Shown piece by piece: positions 47,321 through 58,380 of a DNA stretch of 64,000 nt. Source of the stretch: Hyparrhenia diplandra (taxonomy: Eukaryota > Streptophyta > Magnoliopsida > Poales > Poaceae); the NCBI GenBank assembly GCA_015847255.1, contig JADLZK010007659.1:22042-86041 (forward strand), in the 5' to 3' direction. Positions within the stretch are counted from its first letter, which is position 1, and each line of letters opens with the position of its first letter. The notes beneath the pieces were generated by a model. It did no database searches. It saw only the letters and a list, made by a program, of their open reading frames with translations, and had not been told where the DNA came from. A program made the position numbers and the translations under genes.

Positions 47321-47700
47321 GACACAGCTCCACGCCGCTGTCCCGGCCGCTGCGCGCTTGCAGTCGGAGATGGCAGCGGCGTGAGCAGCCTTCGCCGCCG
47401 CCAGCTCCGTCGCCATGGCGAGAGCGTCACGATGGAGAGCGTCGATCTTGGCCCCCTCTGAGGAGCTCACCCTCGAAAGCTCCCTCTCCAGCCAAATGGT
47501 GTTGGCTGTGGGAGCATCGCCGGCGCTGGCGACCGCCGACTTCGAGGCGCCGGCGGCGAGGGTGCTGGCGCAGGCGCGGAGGAGGAACGAGGTCGCGGCG
47601 GCGGGGTTGCTGACGGGGGCGCGGGGAGGACGGAGGTCGCGTCGGCGGCGAGGACGCTGACGGGGGCGCGGAGGCCGAGGCGAGCCGCTGCCGCCGCCAT
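47321..47700 (-). CDS. First exon of an unidentified alanine-rich, coiled-coil-like protein, with a 1-nt frameshift
   Basis: The ATG at 47700 opens MAAAAARLGLRAPVSVLAAD and continues ATSVL. One base then seems to be missing in a C run (about 47615-47628), after which the next frame continues plausibly: APVSNPAAATSFLLRACAST, then TIWLERELS and ALHRDALAMATELAAAKAAH, ending CKRAAAGTAAWSC. The second half has heptad-like spacing of L/A residues, suggesting a coiled coil. The exon probably ends near 47321-47327 at a GTGGGT donor. The N-terminus, rich in A, R, L and S, could be an organelle transit peptide. I do not recognise the family, and downstream exons are uncertain. Confidence 0.5.
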
Positions 47701-47889
47701 GTCGCCGTCCGCGGTGTGGAGAGGGAGAGGAGGGAGAGGCGGGTTCGGGTACCCGAACCCGAATTACTCGGCCCAATTCATTTCCAGTCCGATAATCTGG
47801 AGGCCCAACTCATTTCCAGCCCGCTAAATGTAGTCAGCCTGAGGAACGGCGGGAGGTGCTCCCACTCGTTCACCCACGTCAAGCACTGT

Positions 47890-48480
47890 ATGATTAACGT
47901 GGTTCTCTTTCTATTTTTTTGTTACTCTTCTTTTGTTTTTCTTATGTGTATTTGCTTTTTCCTTATTCCTTTCTTTTGTATTTCATTTCTCTTCCTCGCA
48001 AAAAAAAATTCATTTCTCTTATTTTTTTTTTCTTCTCTTTCCTTGCTTCTTTAGGTACGAATGTTAGCTTTTTATTTCCTATTTTCTATTTTTTTTTATT
48101 ACATGTTTATTTCTCTTTCTTCTATTTGTTTTTTCGTCTACTATAATCTAACCTTTAAGGTATTATTATGTACATTTAGTATTTATAAGTCATTTTATTT
48201 TACTCTTTTTTTCTCTTTTTAGCTTTACTCTTATTATTTTTTTTTATCTTCATGTTTTACTTTCATAATTTATAGGTTATTTAAATACTATTGATGTGAT
48301 TTTCCATTCAATTTTTATTTATTAGATGATTTTTTATTTTATATATGCTTTATTCTATTCTTTATTATTATTATATTTTTTATTATGTTATTTATTTTCA
48401 TTTATCTATGTATCATTTCTATATATTTCCTATAAATACTCGGTGAAAATAAACTTTGATTCATGTCAAGGCTCGGTCTT
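47890..48480. repeat. T-rich low-complexity tract
   Basis: A pyrimidine-biased stretch of TTTCTTTT and TTATTTT words with almost no G. Frames within it are artefacts of composition. Confidence 0.8.
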
Positions 48481-48637
48481 TGTTTCATAATAATAATACA
48501 ACATATAATAATATATAGAAATCATATATGTGTATACGTTCTACTCAGATTTGAATTACATGTTTTGAATTTTTTTGTGCGAAATTGAATTGTAAGGGCG
48601 GTTCAAGAGTCGATTTTTTTTTTGAGGCAAAATCAAA

Positions 48638-49834
48638 TGTAATGGGGGACGTGATTCCCGATCTTCCGTCGGGTTCAAGATAACTATCGATTTGGTCGGG
48701 CGACACACCGATCCGCCGGATCACAAAGACCGAACCCCCGCAACCTTAGCACCACGTCTCCTCGGTTATCAACCGTGTCACAAGCGGTTGACCTCGCCAA
48801 GAAGGCTAATCCCCGCTGCGAATCGAAGAACACAAGCAAGAACAAGATAATACGCAACTCAAGTAAAGTGACAATTGCGGATAAATGATTAAGATCTCAA
48901 CGTGGGTTTCACAAACCGATGAACGGGCGATCGTCAATGGACAGAATAATCTTAAGCAAAACCCAAACCCTAATGGAGGCGGCGGCTGCTGATTATAAAG
49001 CTAAAGGGGCGTCCAAGGACCCCCTACTCACGTCACTAAGCAACCCTAACACGTTACAAGGCCCAAACGGCCCAAAAGACGGCGATTTTTGGCGCCCCGA
49101 CAGATTCTGGACGTCAACTTGTTTCGACGATTCCCGTTGATTCCGACGGAATTTGGGCCTCAAACCAAATCCATTGGTTAGCTTATGAAATTATCTTTCC
49201 ATCCATGTATGGATCGTCCAAAACGGAGTCCGTATGCGACCTGGGCATCCGTTTTACTACTGACTGGTCCAACAGCCCGAGATGGACTCGAACTCGACGT
49301 GGAGTGGGCCTCCAACTTGGCTTGGATGCCTTTGCTGACCCCCTAAGGTGGTGGCCAAGGTGGAGAACGTCCTTGGGTATCCCAAAGATGTTCTCCACGC
49401 CCTTGGGGCACACTCCAACTTGGGCCGGGGTCCCAAGGGTGAATATCAGGCCCATGACGACGATGTTGCTTTCGGCAGAAACAACGACGGATTGTCTTGA
49501 TGATTCGAAAGCCTTGCCAACGTGATATTGAAGCAGGACTAGATCTATTTGAAAGCTTATAAAATAATCTTTCCATCAAGTGCTCATTGACCTCGATCGC
49601 ACTTCGGATGAAAGAGTTATGGTCTTCCCAATGGAGTCTTGTCATCTCTGCCGACGAACCGAAAAGCGTAACTCCGGTGGACTTGCACTTTGAGACCCAT
49701 TTGTACCTACAATAAAATAGTGACACGTACATGTGGAACCAAGTGAATTGTACAAAATTTCACTATACAAATGTGGGAGCGAGCTCACTTTATCTTTAGA
49801 TTTTATGGGCGTATCCATAGGTGTCATGCCCTCA
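48638..49834. mobile_element. Solo LTR, 1197 bp
   Basis: The segment starts TGTAATGGGGGACG, ends ATGCCCTCA (TG...CA), and is flanked by the 5-bp direct repeat TCAAA at 48633-48637 and 49835-49839. No second LTR, primer-binding site or gag-pol frame exists, so this is a solo LTR left by recombination between the two LTRs of an LTR retrotransposon. The superfamily (copia or gypsy) cannot be told. The frames inside it are not genes. Confidence 0.85.
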
Positions 49835-49973
49835 TCAAAATGTAAGGGCGGCTGTAGAATGAACCATCCCTACACATGAAAATGATAGAGGTGGCTAGTG
49901 TTTGAATCGCCCCTACAAATTGTTTTCGTAGGAGCGGCTAGAGTTACCAGATGTTCCTACAAATATATTTGAC

Positions 49974-50204
49974 GAGAATGTATCCTGTGCACACTAGACT
50001 TATATTCAACCATACACACTTCTAATCTGGGCCATAGGATGCTGATCCAAGAGCTAGGTAATTTTACACTTAACTCCTGCTCTAATCACAATTTTGCAAA
50101 TCCCCCTTCCACCTCCCCAATCGTGCCCCTAGGATCTACATCCTGTGGTCCGGATTAGAAGTGTGCATGATTGCATATAAGTCCAGGTGTGCACATGATA
50201 CATC
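49974..50204. mobile_element. Mutator-type MITE with about 73-bp terminal inverted repeats
   Basis: Long inverted arms (49974-50048 and about 50132-50204) share GTGCACAC, GACTTATAT, CACACTTCTAATC and AGGATG words in mirror order. The element is flanked by the 9-bp duplication ATATTTGAC at 49965-49973 and 50205-50213. A 9-bp duplication with long arms is characteristic of MULEs. There is no coding capacity. Confidence 0.85.
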
Positions 50205-50280
50205 ATATTTGACGGCTATCCTATACTTAGAGGTGGCTAGGGAAACTGCTCCTACAAACCCTCTTAAACCGCCCCAAGAA

Positions 50281-50298
50281 ATGCGTACTGTAGTAGTG
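50281..50298. mobile_element. Right terminus of a CACTA-like element
   Basis: GTACTGTAGTAGTG is an inverted CACTACTAC terminus. Subterminal words such as GTAGGAGCGGCTAG, AGAGGTGGCTAG and their complements occur between 49848 and 50275 and at about 48592. This implies that the solo LTR and the MULE-type MITE sit inside this older element. I could not find the left terminus. Confidence 0.5.
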
Positions 50299-50757
50299 AG
50301 CAAGTATACAATTAAGTGCCGGCAAAAATCCATAAATTTCTTACTACTGCTCTATAGCCCTGTACCAATTATGGACTTTGTGAAAAATACAGAAACAATT
50401 GGTAGATTTCTTAAACGGACTAGTATGAGATGTCAAAACAGCTTTTTTTTTTTTTTTTTTTTTTCTGAATTCTGATTTCTGAAACGAACTAGTATGAGAT
50501 GAAGTTTATTTATAATCTGAATTGTACCAAACTACAGTTGATTGTTTTTTTCAGTGAAGCCACTTGAAATACCGATCGACATAATTGGTGGTTTGGTACA
50601 ATAATGTTGGGAGGTGGGAAAGTTATATACGCTTGCACGTACTTATGCTTGCATGGCCAAATTGGCCACGAATAAAAGCCAGCAGCTGCTAGCTAGCAGG
50701 CTCAAACAAAGAATACAAGAATCCTTGTGGGCCATTGGCACAAGAAAGGAGAAGACG
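50299..50757. other. Gene-free stretch
   Basis: No supported gene. A T run lies at about 50443-50464, and the short phrase GAACTAGTATGAGATG occurs twice, diverged, near 50418 and 50485. Confidence 0.4.
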
Positions 50758-50773
50758 ATAACCCGTTTGTGGG

Positions 50774-53556
50774 AAAACGGGCAAGACTAACCAAGTTCAG
50801 ATCCACTAATATGAGTCTGCAATACTGTAGGGGATGGAGCCGTTGGAGCCCCATCCGCTCCCCTCAGGCGCTCGTCCGCCCCCTCCATCTCACCAACCAA
50901 ATCCACCAAAATCTCCACTAAATCCTGCCAAAATCCTCCCTCCAACTACAGATCCGGCATCACCTCTCCATGATCTACCTTCTGGTGCGTCTTTTTCCTC
51001 CGGGATTTGCTGCAGTGAGGGTTGTCTCTGTCCGTCGTGCTGGCCGGGGCGGCTGCCCGCCGCGCCTGCTGCTGCGGTCGAGCATGCTGCTAGGGGCTGG
51101 ACCGCAGCTCCCGCAGCTGCTGCTGTCCCCTCGTCGTGCTGCCTGGAGCCGCTGCCCGTCGAGCCTGCTACCGCTCCGGGCGGGGATGTGGTTCCTGTGG
51201 CTGTTGTCGCTTCTTCGTCGTGCTGCCCCGATGCTGCCGCCGGGCGCGCTGCTCCGGGCAGCGCCGCGGCTACCGCAGTTGCGGGTAGCTCCGTGCTCCC
51301 TGCCACGGCCGCCGTGCGTCCCGGGTCTTCCCCGGCGCCCGAGATGGTGGGGGTGCTGGAGGTCCGAGCTCCCCAGCGCCGCTGACGACGACCGCGGCGC
51401 GGGCATCCTCTACAACCCAGCTGTTGGGGACGCTGCCGCGGCCCCCAAATCGCGTCGTCAACCGGGCCGGGGACCCGGCCTCTGCTCGCCGGCGAACCAG
51501 CAGCCTGTGCCTCCCGGGTCGGAAGCTGGGACTGCGGTTCCCCAGCTCATGCCGCCCTTCTCGGCTGCCGCCACGGTGGTGCCTGGGTCGGTCGCCGAGG
51601 GGCCGCCGATTCTGGGTGCGTCGTCTTGGGGCCTCGGTGTCACAGATGGCTCGCTACTCTGCGTCGAAGTGGTCTCGGACGAGGACGATGTGGGATGCGG
51701 TGATGCCTCTGACCCCGATGTCGTCCTCGTCCGCCCGTCCTACCCGTCATCAGTCGGTCGTCCACCCTGTCCCCCCATCTTTGTGCCCTTCCATCCTCGA
51801 GTCGCTCGGGGCGTGCGGCGGCATCGGCGGTGGGCGGATGACGACGATGTCTCCGCCGACGAGTCACCCTCCAGCGATGGGCGCCGTACCTTGCGGTTGC
51901 CGCCCGTCGAGCCTCGAGGTGGCGCCCTCGCCACGGCGCTGCGCGGGGCTCGGCCGCGCCACGCCCGGCCGCCACCCGTTAGAAGGGGCGCCGACGTTGT
52001 CGCCGCCGCCGTCGTCGTCCCCGATGGCTTCGGCCGGCCGCTCGGTGCCCGCATACTGCGACTCGGTGAACAACCGCCCGGCCGGTGCCCGTGCACCAAC
52101 GGCCGGCCACGGCCGACGCAGATGGCTTCACGCTTGTCCAACGCCGTCGCCGTGGACGTTGCCGTGCACCACCTCTCCCGCGTCACCGGCCGCTGTCAGG
52201 CCGCCTTCCCTCGTCGGCCTGTGCTTCAACCGTTTGGCGGCCGACCACACGCCGCCCAATACGCCCTTTCGCCCCGCGCCTCTTCGCCTTGAACGAGGCA
52301 TCGAGCCGGGATTGCAGACACCGTCGACACCGACACCGTCGTCAACCTCGCGTGCCCTTCGAGCGAGCCCCGTCCGTGCGGCCAGCGCCAGGGCGGCCTT
52401 GGCGCGTCGACAGCGGTGGTAGCGCCCAGGGGGCTCTGGGGCGCCGCCGCACGCGCGCCCCGATCCGCGTTGACGATTCTTTGTCCGCCCCCTCGACCGA
52501 CGACGAGGGCGCGGGTGGGGCGCCCTCTCTTCGTTGGAGCCGCACACGCCGCTGGTGGGCGCTTAGCTACGCCCGCCGTCGCCGGCGGCGGCGCCGACGA
52601 TGTCGTCGCCGACAATGCCGCCGCGTTGACCCGCCGGTGCTTCGTCGGGCGGGATTGCGGACTCTGTTGTTTGTTGACCGATGCTTGATGAGCTCGCGCA
52701 GATCCGTCGTCGCGCGCTCATCCACACCGAGAAACCAAAGAGGCCGCCTCGTGGCCGGTGGGACGATGGTGGTGGGCCGACTTGGTTGAGGCCGAAGTTC
52801 GCCGCTCCACCGGGCCACCGTTGTGTTCGATCTTCGCAAGCAACCCCACCCTTGCCGCCAGGGGTTCAGTGAGCACGGTGAGCTCTGGCCGCGATCCGAG
52901 GTCGGGGATGACCTCCCGGCCCGACGCCGGTGGCACTCGTAGGCCGGTGGCGACGAGGATGGGTGCATCACTGCGCACTACCGAGCCGGTGCTCGTGGCC
53001 GTCGGTTGATGAGTTCATAGACGCTTTCAAGAGGCCGCGGAGCCGCCCATACTCTCCACGCCGGCCTTGAGGAAAACGCGGCCCACGCCAAGACGCTCCG
53101 TGCTAATGCCGAAACGCAGCGGCACGGCTCGCCGCAAAGAGTGCGGCCGGGCTCCCATGCCCGAAGGATCGTGCACGGAGAGTTTTGCTCAAGAAGATGG
53201 GGATCGAGGTCGAGGCCGAAGCGTGAGGATGCGGTCTCCTTTTGCCGAAGCCGCGGGCTGCCCTCACGGGCCCCGACGCCGAGGTCAACATGGAGGCCAT
53301 GCAGGTCTTCCTTCGGGAAGAAGCGGCGCATCGGTGCGCGTACGAGAGTGCGGCGGTCTAGTCGCGACATGGTTATCTTGTAATCGCCTTATGGGTTCCT
53401 TCCTAGTTAGGTTTCTTGCTTCTGTCATTTGTGTTGTTGTGCTTTATTTTGTTTTGTGGGCCCGATGTGCGCTCGGCATCCCGCTAACTTTGTATTTGGA
53501 TTTGGTTTTCCTCTCCTTAATGAAAACGGGTGAATGGCCCGATCGCGAAAAAAAAA
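50774..53556 (+). mobile_element. L1-type LINE derivative with ORF1 but no ORF2, perfect 16-bp target duplication
   Basis: The insertion is bounded by ataacccgtttgtggg at 50758-50773 and 53557-53572. The 3' end reads CTTAATGAAAACGGGTGAAT then GGCCCGATCGCG and an A run. The body is GC-rich. It contains ORF1-like phrases in shifting frames: ADGFTLVQRRRRGR (about 52105-52150) and, near 53105-53225, ARLAAKS followed by RARRVLLKKMGIEVEAEA. This last matches the ORF1 C-terminus of the LINE at 54841-55856. What follows is only MVIL and a stop where ORF2 should begin, then 3' untranslated sequence. Endonuclease and reverse transcriptase are therefore absent, and the copy must have been mobilised in trans. 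Frames are broken, so ORF1 is not intact. Confidence 0.82.
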
Positions 53557-53572
53557 ATAACCCGTTTGTGGG

Positions 53573-54365
53573 CCATATATATGCGCAAGAAATCTTGGAG
53601 GCCAATACGTATATGCCAAAACCCAACAACGCATCAGGAGATGAGAGAAGCATGCAGGTCTCATTCCACGATCGAGTGATGGAGACATTGGCATGTTGGT
53701 CTGCCTGCCGGGATATGCATCTATCTGCGTGGCAGGGACGATCGATAGATGCCACCAGAGTCCTCTTGCGTGGCTGCTGCCTAGCCTGTTGCGGCAAAGC
53801 TAGCTAAGGCGACAGGCAGACAGCTTTTCCACACCAGGGTCATCAGGGAGTACATGTATTATCTGCACATCAGGAGGACGAGTTAGTTAGTTGATGGAGG
53901 GAGTACGGATCCCTATCTGATCTCATGCACGTTCGCAGGTGGCAACGCAAGTAACATTATGCGTACATATTCATGCGTGCAGATCGTAGCCATATCTCGC
54001 ATCTCGTTGCATCATTGCACTTGCTGACTTGCATGCATATCAAGTAGCTAGACTAACGAGTGCGTGCGCGTGCCTGAATATATCCGCGCCCAGCCACACG
54101 GACGGACGGCACACATGCACGACGATCCGTCCGCAGCATCTTCAACTAACCTGGAAAGTGTATCGTTCACATGTCAATCGATCGCGTTCACATGATGTCA
54201 ATCCATCGTGTGTCTCACTCTCGATCTGGACGAGGACGACTCTAGCTTGCTTGCTGAGGATCGACTTGCACGACGATAGAGATCTTGGTTGTTCATCTGT
54301 GCATGCAACTGATCGCGTTCATCTGCAGCGATATCGCACAACCAGCGACGATACCGTTAGTAAAA
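53573..54365. repeat. Non-coding duplicated unit, copy 1
   Basis: A hairpin-like stretch (about 53600-53850, with CTGCTGCCTAGCCTGTTGCG and AGGCGACAGGCAGACA) is followed by a second part (about 53920-54365, with CATGCACGTTCGCAGG, TTCAACTAACCTGGAAAGTG). Both parts recur in order to the right. No coding region is seen. Confidence 0.65.
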
Positions 54366-54384
54366 AAGACCTTCGTGTACTAGT

Positions 54385-54840
54385 TTATATATATGCCAAA
54401 ACCCCATGCATCACAAGATCAGAGAAGCAAACATATGGATGCATGCAGTTCGATCGGTTTCTTTCCACAAGTGACGGAGACATGGGCATGTTCCTCTGCC
54501 GACCATCTGGGAGCGGCAGAGACGATACACCGGAGGCAGTGGTTGCCTGCTGCCTAGCCTGTTGCGGCAAGCTGATGAGGCGACAGGCAGACAAGCTCTC
54601 CACATCATCAGGGTCATAATCGGCCAGATGAGCTATGCTGACACGAACTAGTAACGGCTTTTTTGGAACTTACTGGGCCTGGACCGACGATATATCGAGC
54701 TAGCTATACATACAGCCTACAGCGTAGCACGCCAATACACTGACTTTGGCACACTACATGCAGTTGATGCAGCTGTGGCCAAAATGAAATCGTGCAGCAT
54801 ATATATGCTGTATCTGATGGACGTGTCAGTTTGATTCACT
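54385..54840. repeat. Non-coding duplicated unit, copy 2, first part
   Basis: ATATATGCCAAAACCC, GCTGCCTAGCCTGTTGCGGC and GGCGACAGGCAGACAAGCTC match copy 1. The stretch around 54540-54600 can pair TTGCCTGCTGCCT with AGGCGACAGGCAGACAA imperfectly. The LINE at 54841 was inserted in this unit. Confidence 0.6.
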
Positions 54841-55856
54841 TTTTTTCGCGATCGGGCCATTCACCCGTATTTCATTAAGAGGATGGAAAACCAAATGCAA
54901 ATATTACGTCGACACCTCGATGGCGAGACGACATCGGCAAAACACGGAAAAAGGACACACACCTACACTACTGGAGTTGAAAAACGATTACATTGGAGAC
55001 CGATTTTGCGACCAAACACTAAGAGCCGGCTGCAGCGTCTTGAACCCGGCTTCAACCCAATCTTGAGCCTCCTGAACCATCCTCAAGGCAGTGAGCGGTA
55101 CCGACGTTGCCTCACTGTGGAAGACCCATGCATTGGGTTCTTTCCAAACCGTCCAAGCGATCAGCAGGAAGAACGAGTCGAACACCTCCTTGGCCAGCCG
55201 CTTTCTCGACGCCAACCACCATCCAGCAAGAGCCGACCCCGACCACTCCTCACGCGACCAGGCGACGACGATCCCCCCAGATGCACCATCAGCCGGCAAG
55301 AAGACATAATCAAAGGCCAATCCCAAAAGTTCACGCGACCAAGCATCACAGAACACAGCGACCTTTGTCTCTGCAAGGCCAGGCAAAGACACACGCCGTG
55401 GTCCACGAACTCACGCACAGTGTCGGGCGCCGACGCGCGCCGCGAAGTTCCACCCGCGCACATTCCAAACGAACAGATTGTGTCCTATCATGATAACCAG
55501 TGGGTGAACGACCAGGCCGCGGCGTGCCTAGGCGTCGCCGCCAACTCAAGCGTCGCTTCTTGCCGGCAAGAAGACGAACGCGCCATGGCCTCCCTTGTTG
55601 ATTTCCGCCATTGGTCCGTCAGAGCTGCATGTAGCTCGTCGAACGAGACGGAGTCCTCGTGCTCAGCCTCCACCTGAACCCCGATCTTCTTGAGGAGCAC
55701 CCTTCTGGCCTGCGCCTCCGGGTTCTGGAGTCGTGAACCGCTCTTGGCGGCCAACCTGGCGCTGCGCTTGGGCATGGCATCGGAGGGCGGCTGGCGCGGA
55801 CGGGTTTTCCGTAGTATCGGCGTGGAGAGGAGCGGTGGGTCCAGCTGCTTCTTGAA
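54841..55856 (-). mobile_element. Internally deleted L1-type LINE, 1016 bp, perfect 17-bp target duplication
   Basis: The copy is bounded by tgtcagtttgattcact at 54824-54840 and 55857-55873. On the minus strand it reads the ORF1 C-terminus (SARLAAKSGSRLQ, RRVLLKKIGVQVEAEHEDSV), then the start of ORF2 (NLFVWNVRGWNF and, after frameshifts, AETKVAVF). FDYVFLPADGASGGIVVAWS of the endonuclease follows, running directly into VFDSFFLLIAWTVWKE, a phrase normally found at the ORF2 C-terminus. Most of the endonuclease and all of the reverse transcriptase are deleted. The 3' end, GAATGGCCCGATCGCG plus A run, is the same as in the 50774-53556 copy, so both belong to one family. Confidence 0.88.
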
Positions 55857-55873
55857 TGTCAGTTTGATTCACT

Positions 55874-57400
55874 CGTGTCATCATTAGTGCATTTGGCCCC
55901 CCTGACGCTGACACAGAACCACCAATCGATGGTAATGGTAATGTGGCAAGTGGCAACTGGCCGGATCGATCATATATGTGCACATGATCGAGGTGGAGTT
56001 TGTTGATGAAGCGCGGGCCTCTCGATCCCCATATATCTCATGCACGTTCCTGGCAACGCAAGTAACATGCGTGCATCCATGGGCTCAACTCAACAAGAGG
56101 CGAAGCATGGATCGAGCCCATCAAGAACAACAGTGACGTGTAACGACTATCGCCTTTATCAGGCATTCGTGCAGATCATGCATAGCATAGCTAGCCATAT
56201 CTCAAAGCTTATCAAGTAGTGCGTATGCATCAGTTCGTACGACTCATCGAGCCAACGACATCAAGATCGAGTAAGTGCGTGTGTCTAGCTGAATATGCCA
56301 GCCAGAGCCAGACGGGCACGTGATCCATCCTGAGCAACTTCAACTAACCTGGATATGCATGTATGTATATATTCCTGCAACTAACCTGGAAAGTGTATAT
56401 CTTTGCATGTGATCAATCGATCGTTCATATTATCGATAGTCTCTGGGGCTTGGCTTTTGACTTGCACGAGGACAGAGATCTTCGTACACGTTGTTCATCT
56501 GTTCATCTTATTCGTTGTTCAATTGATGAGTAAGAACAACAAAGTTACCTGAATATCCATATCTTCGGCGATATGTGCATGATGATAACCTCTCCTCCGA
56601 TCCGGTCTGAGATGCTTTGCTTTGATCTTCATGCACTGATGCACCGGCAGTGAACAAACAAATGCAGCGTCTATCCGTTACAAGTACCTATCGTCCATTC
56701 ATCATATCTGCTAGTACACTGCTACTACTGGTACTGGCATGTGGTAGTGGTAGGTAGAGAGATCTCGTGCCTGTACTGATGTGGCCAATGCAAACAAAGT
56801 ATCTGAATGAATCTCATGCGACCAATCGCAATCCTTTAGTTTGGCAGGTGATGGGCGCTACCACTCCAACCCCAGCACGCCCTGCCTCACAGCTCATCAT
56901 ATATGTCTGAAACTAATTCATTGATTCAAGTGCTTGCCCTTTCAAACTGAATTTTATTGATCGTCGAGTTATATACACCAACCAGTTTATTTGCACCTCA
57001 GAGGCCCAAAGTCATCATATATATAAGACGATGATATATAGATCATAATTAACGGGAAGTGCACTTATACTTTTACTTCAAAAAAAATGTCATCGATCAT
57101 TGCTTTGCGCTATCGATCTGACTTCTTTATTTCCAAGATCTAATAACGGAGGCCACACATTTTGTTCAGCCAATGAAAAAGGCCTAGGTTCCGGAGGGGT
57201 TTGTTGGCACTTTGATTCAGTTGCGTGTAAGCGGATTCATTAACCACCTGACGACACATGCTTCACAGTTTAATGATTTGCATCATCCACTTGACCACTA
57301 CTACACATACTACGATTCAGTGAGACAAGCAAAGATATAGAGCCAGTCAGCGTGCATGTTACTACAACTGGGAGATTATAAAACCGCCAATCATGTCGTT
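55874..57400. other. Gene-free stretch including duplicated unit copy 2, second part
   Basis: Between about 56020 and 56560 the sequence repeats, diverged, the second part of the unit at 53920-54365 (CATGCACGTTCCTGGCAACG, CTTCAACTAACCTGGA, AAGTGTAT). The rest has no recognisable feature. Confidence 0.5.
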
Positions 57401-57401
57401 G

Positions 57402-58080
57402 TATTTTAACCTCTCCGATCCAAGTGTCGAACCCACCGTAGCTCTCGCTACAGAAAGCAGATGGGGAAGGTCGGTACTGAATCCATAATAATGCAGTTAA
57501 AAATATGGTGGAATCATTGGTACTAGTTTAATGTTCTTGCACGCTTCTGAATATTCAGAGAGGAAAGAGAGTGCAGCTCTGCAGCGATCAACCTGCAGAG
57601 ACGTACGGCTACACAGATCTTTGTAGCAGGACAAGGTAACGTGCCTCATTGACTGGATGCAAGCACTTCAACTTTGACATATGTAGTTGTGGTCTAGTAC
57701 GTTATATTTTAACCCTCCGATCCAACCCACCGTAGCTCTCGCTACAGAAAGCAGCTGGGGAAGGTCGGTACTGAATCCATAATAATGCAGTTAAAAATAT
57801 GGTGGAATCATTGGTACTAGTTTAATACCGTGGACAGTAATCTATGCATTCATGCACGCTTCTTCTGAATATTCAAAGAGGAAGGAGAGTGTAGCTCTGC
57901 AGCAATCAACCTGCAGAGACGGTTACACAAATCTTTGTAGCAGGACAAGGTAACGTGCCTCATTGACTGGATCCATGCACTTTAAATCCCTTCAACTCTT
58001 GACATGGTTTAGAGATAAGAAAAACCTCCGCTTATTGACTACACGTACATCCTAGTATATATAGTTGTGGTCTAGTACGT
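57402..58080. repeat. Tandem duplication of about 303 bp (second copy with insertions)
   Basis: Copy 1 is 57402-57704 and copy 2 is 57705-58080. Shared blocks are CCACCGTAGCTCTCGCTACA, GGGGAAGGTCGGTACTGAAT, GGTGGAATCATTGGTACTAG, AGCAGGACAAGGTAACGTGC and AGTTGTGGTCTAGTACG. Both copies keep a perfect small hairpin, CTCTGCAG-8 nt-CTGCAGAG (57577-57600 and 57895-57918). Confidence 0.88.
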
Positions 58081-58380
58081 ATACGAGATGCTTTCAGCCT
58101 TTCCCCTTGGGAGAATATACCACAAAACAAAAGTGACAGCTAGCTTGATCATATCGTTTTGTAGTGTCTAGCTATTAGTTAATTTGTAGGTCATTAGGTG
58201 TGCCAATCTCCATTTCAGAATAAATTTCACTGCTTAATGTTTGGCCATTAATACATCATGCCATGTGCTTGTGATAACAAATATAGTGATAATTACAAAG
58301 TCAATTTGCTTGTCTAAAACGACAAGGAAATACGACCAGACGGAGTACATGGGAAATTGACAAAACTGTTAAATTTCGAA

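Noticed and set aside
50970..52292. 440-codon frame as a host gene
   Set aside because: It lies inside a LINE bounded by a perfect target duplication, and the ORF1-like phrases are in other, shifting frames.
53640..54620. Known plant microRNA precursor
   Set aside because: I compared the stretch by eye with the common conserved families (such as miR156, 160, 164, 166, 169, 172, 319, 399, 528) and found no mature sequence; only an imperfect hairpin remains.
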